A stretch of DNA of 64,000 nucleotides from Psettodes erumei (taxonomy: Eukaryota; Chordata; Actinopteri; Pleuronectiformes; Psettodidae), in the NCBI GenBank assembly GCA_016785225.1, contig JAFBJZ010000951.1:2064501-2128500 (forward strand). The letters run 5' to 3'. Below the pieces are notes generated by a model. That model saw only the letters and a program-made list of their open reading frames with translations, was not told the origin of the DNA and ran no database searches. Below are positions 13,301 to 32,367 of this stretch, piece after piece. Each line of letters begins with the position of its first letter. Within the stretch, counting starts at the first letter, position 1. The position numbers were made by a program, and so were the translations under genes.

Positions 13301-14984
13301 TTTAATCTTTTTCATGTTGTATATAACAGAAATACATTTATTAACAATAATAATAATAAGAACTTTATATGTATAGCACTTTTCTGAACAAAGATACAAG
13401 GTGCTTTACATAAAAATCAATAAAATAAAACAATACAAAATAATAAATACAGAGTTATAAAATGAAATAATAAATAAATAATACAATCATAGAAATAGGA
13501 ACAAATAAAATAATAAATAAATAAATAAACAATTAGAATAATGTATTTAACAGTACATTTTAAATTGTCTGTATTTGTTTGGGTTTGTAGCCTGGGCTCT
13601 CGCTGTTTGAACCTCCTTGGCTTCCATCAATACATTACTGATGATGACTTGACTTCTGACCTGGTGGATGAAGGCAGGGAACTCATCAGAAGAGGTACAG
13701 TAGTTTTATGATTGATATGATATGATTGATTGATGATATGTTCTGTGTTGTTTAAGTAAACGTAATTGCTACTTATTAAATGCAGCATGTCTTTCACAGG
13801 CTCACTCTTGTACTGTCTATTTCTGTGTTCTGTGTATTTCGTAAATTGTTGGATGTGAGAAAGCAATAGTAATCAGTTTTAATGAACAAAAGTTCACATG
13901 CATTTAATGATATGTTCTATCATTTGTCTTCTTGCAGAAAGAAGGAAAAGGCAGAAAGCTGAAGCTGGAGGAAATCGCAGATGGGTTAGGAATTATCATT
14001 CTGTCAAAACATTTCACTTGCAACTCTTAAGAACTGAAGCTGGTCAACCTAAAATGTTGCCTAATTTGTTCTACTGTTTTTTGCTGTGTGTCCAGATATT
14101 TAAGTGTCTGTTTTGTTTTCTGTTTCAGGCCTGGAGGGAGCGTTATGGAGTCGAAGGGTCTGCTGGATGGACCAGAGCCGGTTATACTAAGTTAAAGGAT
14201 AACCAGAGCAGCCCTGTAACTGACATCAAGAAAAGTGGTAAAACTGCTATCACGATGTAATAATATATTTTTGTGTTGCTCAAGTCCAGTTGCCTTACAA
14301 AACTCTGTTGACCGTGTTGCTCATAGTTACTGAAACTAATATGACAAATTCTCAACAGGATCTGGGTGAATACCTTGATTGTATATCCTATGCATGTTAG
14401 TATTAGAGTCACAAGGTTGTTTATTAACAGTTGACCTGTACACTTACTGCCCCATGCAGAAAGTTGTTGCTTTAAACTATGTCAGGGCGGGGTATTTCAA
14501 ATTTACCCACTGACTCTCTGTCCCATGCTCCCATTGTAACGTAAATGCATAACTAAAAATCAGTCACAAAGAAGTCAATTAGGCATAGCCATCCTGTCCA
14601 ACAAAAAAAAGTCTTATTTTTTGTATTTTACCTCACCAATTTTCCCTCTTTGTTCTCATTCAAATATCTTTTGTGGATCATAATTGCCTATGTCCATGCT
14701 TACAGTGTACTGTGTATACATTGCTATTTGTTATTCTCAGTTATCACATTTATGAGAAGAGATGAAGAGACAGAGGAGGAGGGGACAGGCTTCCTGCGAG
14801 ACAACTCCGGTGATGAAGGTTCACTAAATAGAAGGTTTGGTCCTTCTTGAATAAACTGAACATGTATATCAACTAGCTTTCTCTGTCACTTACTCTGACT
14901 CTCTGTGTCTGACACAGTGGATCTACAGGAGGACGTTACCTGTCTCTGTCACCTTCTAGGATGGGTATCTTTGATGATGTTTGA
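9160..14984 (+). CDS. lmbrd2: LMBR1 domain-containing protein 2
   Basis: Seventeen coding exons: 9160-9333, 9622-9734, 10162-10260, 10399-10566, 10736-10946, 11072-11146, 11291-11395, 11518-11701, 11838-12019, 12198-12331, 12589-12694, 12906-13003, 13591-13694, 13938-13984, 14129-14237, 14741-14834, 14918-14984. The sum is 2070 bp (689 aa; human about 695) and every junction is in phase. The start MSGVALVVVIVAVFL is the family's extracellular N terminus and first membrane helix. Familiar segments include LCFLIVFILPLDVST, FWRVVYWTSQFLTW, ANTWGLLLLVLLLGYGLVEI, SECTFFSTRPVLSLFAVF, FCRLTPPLCLNFLG and the C-terminal GGRYLSLS...FDDV. The protein is a predicted nine-pass plasma-membrane protein of the LMBR1/limb-region family; human LMBRD2 has been linked to beta2-adrenoceptor signalling. 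The N-terminal extracellular loop (exon 9622-9734) and the charged tail (after 13938) are the divergent parts. A fish paralogue label (a or b) cannot be assigned from the sequence. Confidence 0.95.
10332..10365. repeat. (CT)n microsatellite in an lmbrd2 intron
   Basis: An uninterrupted run of CT dinucleotides lies in the intron between the exons ending at 10260 and starting at 10399. It is a pyrimidine tract 33 bases upstream of the acceptor on the sense strand, so it may add to the 3' splice signal. Confidence 0.9.
13341..13555. repeat. Interspersed repeat with AT-rich tail in lmbrd2 intron
   Basis: An AATAATAATAATAAGAACTT start is followed by a TATATGTATAGCACTTTTC and GGTGCTTTACATAAA pattern, then an (ATAA)n-rich tail to about 13555. 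From memory, ACTTTATTTATATAGCAC...GTGCTTTACA is the end of a very common fish repeat. A related copy is at 54457-54560. Family name not assigned. Confidence 0.5.
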
Positions 14985-15063
14985 TGGAGTGAGCACCTAA
15001 CAATGGACAGAGAAGATTTTTTCTCTTGGAAAAAGACTTAAAGCAAAGGATTTTATCTCAGGA

Positions 15064-15069
15064 AATAAA
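15064..15069 (+). terminator. Candidate lmbrd2 poly(A) signal
   Basis: AATAAA lies 79 bases after the lmbrd2 stop codon. A second AATAAA at 16076-16081 would give a longer 3' UTR of about 1.1 kb that ends close to the golm1 promoter. Sequence alone cannot choose between them. Confidence 0.4.
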
Positions 15070-15324
15070 GAGGACAAGAGCTCATCTGAGACGTGTACAC
15101 ATTATCAGGTAACTGTCATAAAGGAGTTATACTGTATCTCAGATGAATTCTGTAACTGGTTTACACAAAGAGATAAGTAAATGTAAAGGGATTTTTCCAA
15201 GCCAAAACCTTAACCAGTTTGTGTACTGCCATCCCTTTTGATATTATCTTTGGAGCAGTTGTGTTTCATTAGCAGACTGATGAGATCAGTAGTAGTGTAG
15301 TGTGGTGTGGTAATTGTGGACAGA

Positions 15325-15527
15325 GACTCAACAATTATCCATCCTGTACTGCTGTACTGCTCATCCTTTAAGGGCCACAAAGTGGCTGGAGCAATTCCAG
15401 CTGAGATTTGGCAGAAGGCAGGTTACTCCAGTCTGTCACCCAGCCAACCAGCAGCTTCAAACCCATTACCCTCTTGTTGTGAGGCAACATTGCTAACTGC
15501 TGCACCAATGTGCTGCCTGGCACTCTG
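15325..15527 (+). mobile_element. Old fish interspersed repeat fragment (LINE/SINE-like)
   Basis: The stretch begins with ATTATCCATCCTGTACTGCT, continues with GTGGCTGGAGCAATTCCAGC, CAGTCTGTCACCCAGCCAAC and ends with CTCTTGTTGTGAGGCAACAT and GCTAACTGCTGCACCAATGT. This order matches, from memory, a repeat seen in thousands of fish loci (CCATCC...GGGGCTGGAGCCTATCCCAGCTGA...GTGAGGCAACAGTGCTAACCACTGCACCACCGTG). The middle part is missing, so this is a shortened, mutated copy. It lies in the lmbrd2 3' flank or long 3' UTR. Exact family not assigned. Confidence 0.6.
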
Positions 15528-16229
15528 AATATTGACACATTTATAAAACATTTCCTTTATGAATGAAATAGTTTACTGTGCCCGAGAAAAAAAACGTGCA
15601 CACCTTGAGTACAGTTTACAGGTACTTTTACACTTTATTCAAAGGAAAGGTATTAACAGCCAAAATGTGTTTCAAGGTCATGGTCATTTTGAACTGAATC
15701 TACTGAACATTTCAACAAACATATTAAGGAAATTAGTTTGTTATGCCTTATGTTTCGGGGGTCGTACTAGCAACCCTAATAATACCATTTTATTCAGTAT
15801 TCCAATATAGTATTTAAAACAAGTAAACTAAAAAACAACATAAACCAAAAATGAAAACCAAAATGAAATAGAACCAGATGGTAGAGTCAACCTTCATGAC
15901 ACTCAAATCACGACACAGAAATAAAAGTAGATTGTAAAAGGAAAGTTTGTGAGAGGACTTGAATGCTGGACTGAATATGTCACACTTGTACGACCATCAT
16001 TATATAATGCTATTTTGTGTGTTTTGTTTCATTTATTTTATTAACTTGTACCCCAAATAACCATTTCACTTGGTAAATAAACTGTTTCCACTCAGTGTTT
16101 ACGCGTCCGTTTTGGCCACCTCCAGCACCCGTACTGTAAGTAAACGAGGAAACCTGAACTGCATCTTGAATACAAGATATTCTGCTGTTTGTGTGGCAAA
16201 AATGAATACTAGCTAACAGCCCAGTTGTA

Positions 16230-16345
16230 GTGCGCTGCTTATTGACGGAGACGCGCGGCTAGATTGTTAACATACACCATCAAGTGAAAGTCTTTATATA
16301 GAACCCAATATTTATTTCCTGGTTTGTGATTGTCGAGCATAACGG
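16230..16345 (+). promoter_or_regulatory. golm1 promoter and probable non-coding exon 1
   Basis: A local CpG-richer patch (GACGGAGACGCGCGG at about 16245) leads to a consensus donor AACGG|GTAAGT at 16345/16346. The first coding exon has its acceptor at 17406, so a non-coding first exon ending at 16345 and an intron of about 1.06 kb are likely. The transcription start is not defined. Further CpGs lie around 16100, between the lmbrd2 end and this exon. Confidence 0.45.
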
Positions 16346-17419
16346 GTAAGTAAATGGTCTGGCTGCTAATGCGAGCCAAGCTAACTGCAACGGTGGACAA
16401 GCTACGTAGCTAACGTAACGAAGCGAGCATAGAGTAACTCTTATTGTTTTATTATTTAGACTCGGATATCAAGATTAGCGAAATTGATCTCCATCAACAC
16501 ACTTTGTCAAATTGGCTGTGATTTTTAAAAATAAAAATTTTGGGGGTCCAAAAACCTGAAAGTGGCCTCAGACTGTTGGACCTTGCTTATTCCTCACATG
16601 AGTTTAGCTGGTCGAGTGTAGGGGGGACCCTTTTGACTACCTGTTAAATATAAGGTTAGGAAAAAGAAGATCAGTTTGGTTACTGCCATACATTCTAAAA
16701 CAGCTATAATCTGTGATTTGGTAGCAGGGGCTGGATTTTCCTCATCTGATCCCAGTGCTTGTTGTCATCTTGAGCTGAGGCTGACTCCCTTGGACCACCT
16801 AGTGTTGTAACGATACGCAGGGATCGATCGATCTACTTTAATGTAAACATCAATCATTCGAAACCGTCTCTTCATGTTTTAATCTGACAGGAATCAGTAC
16901 TGAATAATTTACAACATGAATCATAATCTATCAATCTGAACAGTTCGTTGAATCTAGCTAATTCCTGGATTATTGACACTGAAGGAATGTGAGCATGGAA
17001 AAGCAGGACTGTTCATGTTAGGTATATAGACAGGATTTATTGCCACCATCAGACAGTTTAATAATGCATCAGGGTATGTGGATTTGGTGAGTAGTTGTTT
17101 AAGAACCTATGGGTCCATGGGAATGTCCTGCTAATGTGCGCTTTCTCAACATATTGCTGACTTTTCAATTGAGTCACCATTGTTAGGAACCGAGGTTTGC
17201 GATCATGCTATCCTTTCCTGCCCCCAGTTCCCCGTGTTTTTGTCTACACCAAAGACACTGAGCAACATCAGTGTGATACAAGCAGAGAAGTCAGACGATG
17301 ACAGTTAAATGGTCCACCATGCAAAACCAAACCACCTGCGTAAAACATATAATTATAGAATTAACGGAGAGTGTGCTGACCCGAGCTGTGGTTTGTATTT
17401 CTGTAGTTTGTAGACAGCT

Positions 17420-20400
17420 ATGGGTGGGCTGGGGAATGGGCGTCGTGGAGGAAGATCACCACCTCTGATGATTGGCGCTTTAATCGCCTGTATCCTGGTT
17501 CTGGGCTTTAACTATTGGGTGTCCAGCTCTCGCAACTTGGAGCTACAGGTAAGTTAATGTATTTATGTCTATTTGCATCTGTGGTTTTCAACCCATAAGG
17601 AAAAGTGCAAATATCCCTTTTTAAAATTTCACTGTAAAACAAACAAAAAAACTGCTGTAAAACTTATCTACTGGTTACCTTGTGCACCAGAGTGAGCACT
17701 AAATAAATTGTATTTTGAAGTGTCTTGTTCACTGCACAGTGAGATTGATGTTTTTATCATTATCTGTGTTCTCCTCTGCCTAATTATTATGAGTTGAGCA
17801 CATTAAGTATGAATTGCCCCCTAAGTAGTAGATAGTCTGAAGTAACCTTAACCCTTTGTCTATTTGTGTGTGATACAGACTAAGCTGTATGAGCTGGAGG
17901 GCCAGGTGCGACGTGGAGCAGCAGAACGAGGAGCGGCGGAACTGAAGAAGAGTGAGCTCCAGGAAGAGATCCAGAGACAGAACGAGCAGATCAGCCACAT
18001 CGAAAGCCTCTATAAGAGACAGCTGGTGGGAGCCCAGGAAACTTGCACCCAAGTGAAGGTGAACACAGACACCACTGAGAGTTTAAATGGGGACAAAATG
18101 CAACCAGGGCAAATCACATGTTGAATTATAATAATATTGATGGTTGCTTTTTTTGGCTCCTAGGGCACACTGCAGCAGAACATTTCCTCCTGTACCAAAA
18201 CCATACAGGAACTTAAAGGTAACTCTTAACATTCAATCTCTTTTTCTCAGAAATGGCAGCTCATTAAAAAATAATATAATTCAGCTTTTATATGGCGCAC
18301 AATGTCTTGTTTGTGCATGTACTGTAGGTCAGTTGAATCAACAGAATGATGACCTGGGGAAGCTGCAGAAGGAACTGAGGAGTTGCCAAGGCAACATCAA
18401 AACCCTTAACAACAAACTCAAATATGACATGTAAGATTCTTTTATATCAATCATATTCAGTTTTTCCCTTTAAAGATGGAGTTGTAGCAGCAAAGGTGAA
18501 AAGTTTTCTTTGTGTGTTTCCTAAAAGATGTTTCGTATGCTCTTAAAGTGTGCCCTGCTCAGAGGTTTCTTTCAGCCTAATTGCATCCAGTACATTTGTG
18601 CACAGTAAAGCTTGGCTTGAGAAAGCTTGACAAATGTCTGTCTAAGGGTTTTCAAGATTTAGGAAAATAGTCTTTTATTGAACATAGTAAAATAATAGAC
18701 TTTACAACTGGTTAACATATATGTGTGTGGTTTTGTACACATTTGCAGGACCCACTGTCAATCCGAGGTCCTGTCCCAGAAGGAGTTGTGTGATGAGAGA
18801 GTGGCGGCTGCTAAACTTGAACTTCAGAAGAAAATGGAGAAGCTCATCATCCATCCTACACACGTCTCATCACAGGCAGGTTATCTTTGCTGATAATAAA
18901 CCACATGACGTCCAGAGCCATTCCACAGCATTGGCATCGGGGCATAGGACCAGTTCTGATCAAGCCAATTCGTAATTTACCTGCAAGAGTGGGAATTGAA
19001 TTTGCATCATTTTATGGGGCATAATAAAAAGGGCAGGGTAAGGTCCTGATTTTTTTGGCCGCTAAGTTTTTTTATCTATTAGCATTGACTGGTTTCCTAC
19101 TTTTGCAGACATTGTCCACCGTGCTGTTCTTTTGGTAATGTCAAGGAAATTGTATATCATGATATTTACCCCTAAACAGGAAAATGCTGTGGATGGAGCC
19201 GTCGTGACTGGGGCTGTTACAGTTAAGACAGCAACTGTGGTAAACCACACCCCAAGCAACTCTCAGTCCAATGGAAATGAACCACCTGAACTACTGACCA
19301 ATGAAATCGTTGCGGATAAAGGTAAAAAAAAATCATGGATGGCTCAGGTGGTAGTAATTGACACAAATATGTTTATACTCACTGAAGATCCCATGCATTT
19401 TGTGTGTGCTTAGATTAGATCCAACTTGTCACTACACATGTCATAAGTAAAAGGCAGCGAAATGCAGTATATGTACTTATCTTCAAGCACACCTTAAATA
19501 ACAACTGTACACCCTTACATTGCACTTGCCTCTGCCTTATTCCAGTACCCGATGCTCTGGTGAACCTGCCTCCAGTGAAAGATCTCGAGCTCGAGTCTGT
19601 TCCCTCTGCTGCTGCAGTCAACCAGGAGATTTTGCTACCACTAGATGGAACTGTCAAAACGCAGGAGGGTGAAGCAGAGACCAGTAAACCTTTGACGAAT
19701 GAGCTGACTGAGGATAAAGATATGGAGTTGATGGATGCTCATGAAGAAGAGGCACAGACAGAAGGTAAAGAACTCAGCAAATCAAACTCTTTAAATACAC
19801 ATGCACTTGAGTCTTCCCACCAAGCAACAGGTTCAATGCAAGTTGTTTTGTTTTTTTTATTTCTAATTAAGGTTTTTAACTGGCACTCAAAACATACAGC
19901 TATAAAGTAGTTATGCACAAAATGAAAATGATTGTTATTAACACTATAGCATTGCCATTCGATAACAGTTATATTTCTTAATTTGTCACATAATGACATA
20001 AAAGAAATATATAGTCAGGTATCCACCAGCAGTGGAGATAATCTCAGTGAAGACGATGTGAAATTATGCAGTTTGATCCTGTCTCCAGAGGCAGACCCTG
20101 GGATGGAAGGCATGCTGATTAGCCAGGGGAAAGTGGATGAGTCTCCTGTTGATCCGAAAGTGGAGGAGCCAGAAGAGTACGACGCAGACGAGCAAGTAGT
20201 GGGTGACGTCGATTTGGAAAAACAACAGCAGGGTAAACAGGCTGAAAATATAGGTATGTTTGTTTTATATAGATTAAAACTGAAAACATTTGCTCGGTCT
20301 CTACTTTGCCATTTGTTTAAGTGCAGTTGATCGAGGGAGGGTCACTGCATATAGCAGTGTGCTTCATGTGAATTGTACTGTTTGATAGACAAGGACATGG

Positions 20401-20486
20401 AGGAGGAGCTGGCTGACTATAACGGTGATGATGAGAATGAAGGGGAGTTTGAGGCAGACAAACAAGCTGAGCTTGCTCAGAACTAA
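17420..20486 (+). CDS. golm1: Golgi membrane protein 1 (GP73)
   Basis: Nine coding exons: 17420-17548, 17879-18058, 18164-18218, 18328-18430, 18749-18875, 19180-19321, 19546-19764, 20005-20253, 20389-20486; 1302 bp, 433 aa (human about 401). The N terminus MGGLGNGRR...RSPPL is a short cytosolic tail, followed by a signal-anchor helix at about residues 16-35 (type II membrane protein). Next comes a coiled coil at about 40-190 with the family stretch VRRGAAERGAAELKKSE, then a long acidic luminal tail ending EGEFEADKQAELAQN. GOLM1 is a cis-Golgi protein; its luminal part is released by furin in mammals, but here the equivalent site has lost its P4 arginine (QVRR, residues 52-55). The junction at 18875 needs a GC donor (CAG|GCAGGT). 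The acceptor before 20005 (ATAAAAG) has a weak pyrimidine tract but is the one I found that keeps phase. N-terminal identity favours GOLM1 over GOLM2/CASC4, and the naa35-agtpbp1 neighbourhood agrees. Confidence 0.88.
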
Positions 20487-23400
20487 GGTACACACACACA
20501 CACAGGATGTCTTCCTCACTGACGTTCACTTGACTCAACATGTCACACATTGTAATTGCAAAAAATCACTTCCTGTACTATCAAATCAAGCACTTCAGAG
20601 ATTTATAATACAACCATGTGCTAAAATCAGTGCAGTGGAATTATCTGTCAAACAAGCACAGGTTCATCTTGCATCTTAACTGGCTGCATATTAGGATGAA
20701 GTTACCTCACAGGTGATTCATGGGAACGTTACATGGTAATGTTGTATGTTCACTGTTCTCATTTTCCTTGGGAACTGGTAATTATGTGGTTTCAAGAAGA
20801 AGGTCTGGTTTCAGGTTTTCTACTACAGATGATTATATCAGTAACTGCTAGGAAAATACTAATGACCTGGGTGTGTTTTTATAATTTATTGTCTAGCAAC
20901 AGTTTTATTTTCACACATATCCACAACAGCTTTTACTGTTGGACAATCATTATGTTGTACTCTGTTATTCACACAGTTTCTTTTTCTTGCAGGCTGGATT
21001 TGAAGAATGATTCTGGGCACGGCATTATGAAGCAAGGCCCGTTTTACGCCCCAGCACAACAGCATCATACAGGTTTCTGCATCTCCTACAAGCACATTGA
21101 AAACAAAACAAGTGCAGAGGGAACTTTCTATATGAAAGACTTGTGAAATTGGTTAATTCCATGTGGATTTACTTCCTGGAATGTATTGTACTTGTCATCT
21201 TAATTCCAATTTGTGAACTTGACTTTATTACATGTTGTCAGATATTTTATCCGTTGGGATCATCAAGTTTTCTTTTGTTGGGGGAAGAATATTTGCAACA
21301 TCATATCCAATTCACAATTATTTGCAATATGCAGATGCCAGTCAAGCATACATACTGTTTCCCTTCACATGCATTTCACTGTAAACAAAAAACCCTGATA
21401 TGGTGGTGACAGTGCAAATTAATTTCAATATGTTCAGGTGATATGAAAGTACTTAGTAGTTCTATTATTATATCAACTGCTACATAGTATTCTTGGAATC
21501 ACAAACACAGTTTGATCTCAAGACCTGACACCATTTGGCTTTGAAAATTTAAACATCTTAACATGACTGTAAATCAGTAGATTTTGATTATGGGGGTAGA
21601 TTTGTTGTTGTATGTTTACTCTGTAATGACTATAACTTGATGATAATGTGCAGACCCTTATAGGGTTACGAGGTGTCAAATACTGTAGTGAAAGTAAGTG
21701 ATCTGAATCATCTCAGTGACAGAGCTCCTCCATCAGAGGGCTCTGTGGTGCAGGCCTCTCTCAGAGGTTTGGCAGCATCTTAAACAATGCCTTAAGCTTT
21801 TCTTGTACAGTCTCTCATAGATAGAATATTGACTTTGGGTCAGTAGTCGGGGCATGTCACACAACAAAATGTCTGTAAAAGCAGAAAATGAAGGATGTGT
21901 GGTAATAATCTTGCTAGACTGCTGTTACTTTGATGCAAAATCCAGCGAAATGGAGAAGTGAAAACAGCAGCTTTTGTGATTCTCACACAGCCACAGACAC
22001 TGGGTGGGTGGCGAAATCAACATGCTACATAGGAAGTGGGCAAATTCACCTGAAAGATAAAATGCTGCTGTACCCTTTGTCTGGTTTCAAACGTACTGCA
22101 TTGTGATAGCTGTAGCTGGACATCATTGATACTTTGTTTAATTGGCAATTTTAGCAGCAGCAAAGATTTTACTCCCAGTGGTGTATCCCATCACAAAGTG
22201 TCACAAGGTTGGCTGTGTCCTAAATGTAAGATCAGTAAAGCAGAAAAAGAATGTAATGAAAGGAAATTAATACATTGGAACATTTGGGTAATATCTGTCA
22301 AACAACAAGCTTATTTTATTATGACGCATGCCTTATTAAATTTGTGTGCACCAGTTTTCACTCTGTGGATACTGTCTCTGATCTGCTGAAATTGGATGGA
22401 CTGTGCACTTTGTTCAGAATGTGGAGAGAGACTTGCTGTAATATTATGAAGGACGTGTCCTTGAAGTAGGTCCAGTGTGTTGTGCTTTAAAACTCCTGCT
22501 GTCCAGTAGATGTTCAGCAGCTGTGCTAAAATGTAATCGTCAGCTCAACTTAAAACTGTACTTGACTGGAAATTGTTTGAGTGAGCACAAACATGAACCA
22601 ACGTGAGGCATCAGAAGCATCAGGCATCGGTCAAATTTGTTGCAAGATATTTTGTTTCCATATGTTTTTACAGGACAGGACTTCATTCATTTCCCAGATA
22701 TGCTGCTCTGTGTAGAAGTTACCCATAGTCACCCACAGACCCATAGTTACTCACCACCCCGTAGCTGTAATTTCCATCATGCACTGACTTACTGTATCAT
22801 CAACAGTTGATCCAGAATAACATACTGGGAAGTTATCTTTCAAGAGTGCTGTATATTTGTGCATCTGAAAATTTTACTAAACGCAGATGGTTGTTGGAAC
22901 ACAACAGGCGTGTTATACTCTCCTCTCCTAAAACTCTCTTCATTTCATGTTCAGTTTCAAGCTAAGTTGGAGTTAAGTTTAGCTACTTGCATGTCTGCCA
23001 TTACATTTGGGCTGCTTTTCAGTCCCACAGAAAATACAAGTTGAGGTCCCATATGCTGAATTTTACAGAAGTCTATCAAAAATAATAAAATGTAAGAAGA
23101 TCAATAGATTCTCTTTTGATGTAAAGATACAGCCATAAAAAGACTTAGTGTTGATTTAGTAATGGCTTGCATTAACTTTAATGAAGAGGCATAGAATATA
23201 GAGTATATGGAGCATTATTATATGCTGTGGAACATTCTTACCTTTGAAGCGCGTAGAGAGGATCAACAGGAACATTGTTGTTTAGTAAGTTAACTCATTA
23301 TTCGCGTCACAGTTACATAAACATCTCCGAGCAAGATATGGCTATTGGCAACAATAATTCAGTGCAGTCAGGTTACTTTTCCTTTCCAAACTAAAAACTG

Positions 23401-23640
23401 ATGAATTATAAGAAAGATTTCACTGGTTTCCAAGGTAATATTTAATTTCAAGTAATATCAATTTTTTGTTATTAACTTATTTTTTTATTTATGTTTTCAG
23501 CATGACAAATTTTGAATTTTTGGCTTGCTCATCATGTCTCAAAGTAACCATACAAATACAGAATAGGAGTGTTGATGAAATATAAATAGTCTAGTCACAA
23601 TCGCATAAATGTTGTATGTCAAATAAAGAGACGGTTACAG
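20487..23640 (+). other. golm1 3' UTR with probable intron, and flank
   Basis: The stop codon TAA (20484-20486) is followed by G|GTACAC. A very strong acceptor (TTTCTTTTTCTTGCAG) ends at 20992. A 3' UTR intron of 20488-20992 therefore looks likely, placing the stop one base before the junction, too near to trigger nonsense-mediated decay. From 20993 on there is AT-rich DNA without a recognised gene. Candidate poly(A) signals are AATAAA at 23084-23089 and 23622-23627. The 3' end therefore converges with naa35. Confidence 0.5.
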
Positions 23641-24960
23641 AAGTGGAAACTCAACATCAGCCACCCTGTTAGCACTCCTGTCTGAAGTAATTAACATGAG
23701 ATGTTTTTTATTATTTCATTTTGTTTTCAGAGTTTCTTTTCTTCATTGTCTGCAAAGCTAGGACAGCCACTGCTTTGTTTTGTCAGAAAGCTTTGTCTGC
23801 CTAATAGTGTAAAAACTCCCATTTGCTGAACTACGAGTCTGAGTACCTGGAGAGAAAATGTATGATTTTTATAAATTCAATTAACTTTTTTTGAGTTGAT
23901 TTCATGTGTTTGGAATTTTTTAATTTAATTTTATTCTGTACTGCTGAACAAATTTCTGAAAGACAAATGATGATGATTTATGGGTGATAGAGAATAAAAA
24001 ATGTTTTTATTACCACTATCAATACATGTGTTTCTTGTGGGATTCACCTGACTCTCCATGTAAAAAGGCTCATATGTGGTGTTGGTGTTTTTTTTTATTT
24101 CATCACACCTTTCCACTGTCCCAGTCTTCTCCTTGTCCCACCCTAACAGCTCATTCCATTGCCATAATAGGTAAATGAAATACAATGATAAAGGAGCTAT
24201 GGGGAGTGTCCTGAAGATAACCATTCCAACACATTAATGTTGCCAACAAAGGCAGCAAAAAAAATCTTGATAATCCCTGTATAAAGAATAAGCATCAGCC
24301 AGAGGTTCACCTGAAGTGCACATCGTCGATGTGGTGATGTCCAGGTAGACTTTGTCCAGGGGGGGAAGTCCTGTGGAGGTTCTCTGCTCAACACCCACTG
24401 GGTCATCACTGCTTCTCACTGTGCAGAACAGTAAGAAAGAGACATCTTCCCATGTGATGCAGTTTTCATCTTTTTTCACCTGTCTGAGTGAAAAGAAACG
24501 TACCAAGTGTAGCTGCTATGGGAAACAACATCAGGATCCTCTGTTCAGTCTTTGAACGTAGAGGTCACTTTTCTGATGCCTTGTTTTAAAGCCCCCAACA
24601 ATTTGAGATGGGCCCGCGCAATTTCACCTCATTTAAGGAGGATGACAAACCTAGTGGTAACTACGTCAGTGATGAAGCCAACATATGCTATACATATATA
24701 TATATATATGAATGTCAAATGCCGACTTCTCAATTTTCTGGTCGCAGTATCAGTGCATCACATCAAAAAAGAGACGAAAAAAGGGCTCAAAGCTCCACAG
24801 CTACAATTGGTTGAGCATGGGTAGATATACAGAACACAGCAAATCACTTTCATCGTGTATGATAACCTAACACTGCTATTTACAACTCAAGACCTCAGTA
24901 TGTATGTCACAATGAACACTGCTATAGAAATTCTCTCACTACTTATGCAACATACTGTAC
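23641..24960. other. Convergent intergenic region between golm1 and naa35
   Basis: AT-rich DNA without a recognised gene. It holds a short (AT)n run at about 24689-24709 and scattered TTTATT sequences (minus-strand AATAAA), for example at 24006-24011. The boundary between the two 3' UTRs cannot be fixed from sequence. Confidence 0.45.
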
Positions 24961-24970
24961 TGTTTTCAGA

Positions 24971-24976
24971 TTTATT
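24971..24976 (-). terminator. Candidate naa35 poly(A) signal
   Basis: TTTATT on the plus strand is AATAAA on the minus strand, about 0.8 kb after the naa35 stop codon. I did not find an earlier minus-strand AATAAA between 24977 and 25780. Confidence 0.4.
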
Positions 24977-25779
24977 GTGTTCTTTAGATGCATGAGGGCT
25001 GTAGATTTTCATTCCCATGTGGTTGGTATTCCTTTGAAGAGGCCTGAAATGTATTTCTACCTCTGCAGTTAGAATTTGAATATGCATTTCTAAAAGCTTC
25101 AAATTTCAGAAAATCAAATCATATATTTTTTTGTGTGCTGGATGATTTTCCTGGGCCTGAGTAGGTGTGAACAATTTCACTTTACACTTTATGCAAATTG
25201 TCCAGTCTATGTTTCACAGTGAAGACTGATGCCATCCTGTACTAATATTAGACCTCTATACAAGGAACGGCAAGGTGTCGTGTTCATGTACAACTCATCA
25301 TTTTCATTTTCATTCAGATAAACACAAAAATAAATAGAAAGGTTTCATATGATTTAATGATATGCACCCATTATCATTACAGCATTCTTTTCAAGCCTTA
25401 ACAAGACTGTTCTGTGGCTTATAAAAATTTCCATTGGCCAGGTCTTCGACCAAAAGACCCTCGATTTGTGTCTGACTTGCACACACACGCACAGGCACGC
25501 ACACACAAACAGACTTTCGCAGATGCAGATGTGGATATTGTCGCTCATTTAGGTCCAGTTGTGACTTCTCTGGTCTGGTTTCTCATGTCACTTTGTCATT
25601 CAGGTGAAAAAACCCAAAACGGGGTGTATCAAACACTCCTTTACACAGCTACAGTTAGGTGCATCTCACGCATACACGCATACACACATTGTTCAGACAT
25701 GGACTGGATCAGGGCCATTTCATACTTGTTCAGGTATGGCTGATGCACAGAGACTGTCATTCTGCGATGCAGAGCAGAA

Positions 25780-32367
<6,588 letters not shown>

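Noticed and set aside
16803..16870. GTGTTGTAACGATACG-like sequence in golm1 intron 1, resembling a hAT end
   Set aside because: Only one end is visible; no inverted partner or target duplication found, so it is not listed as an element.
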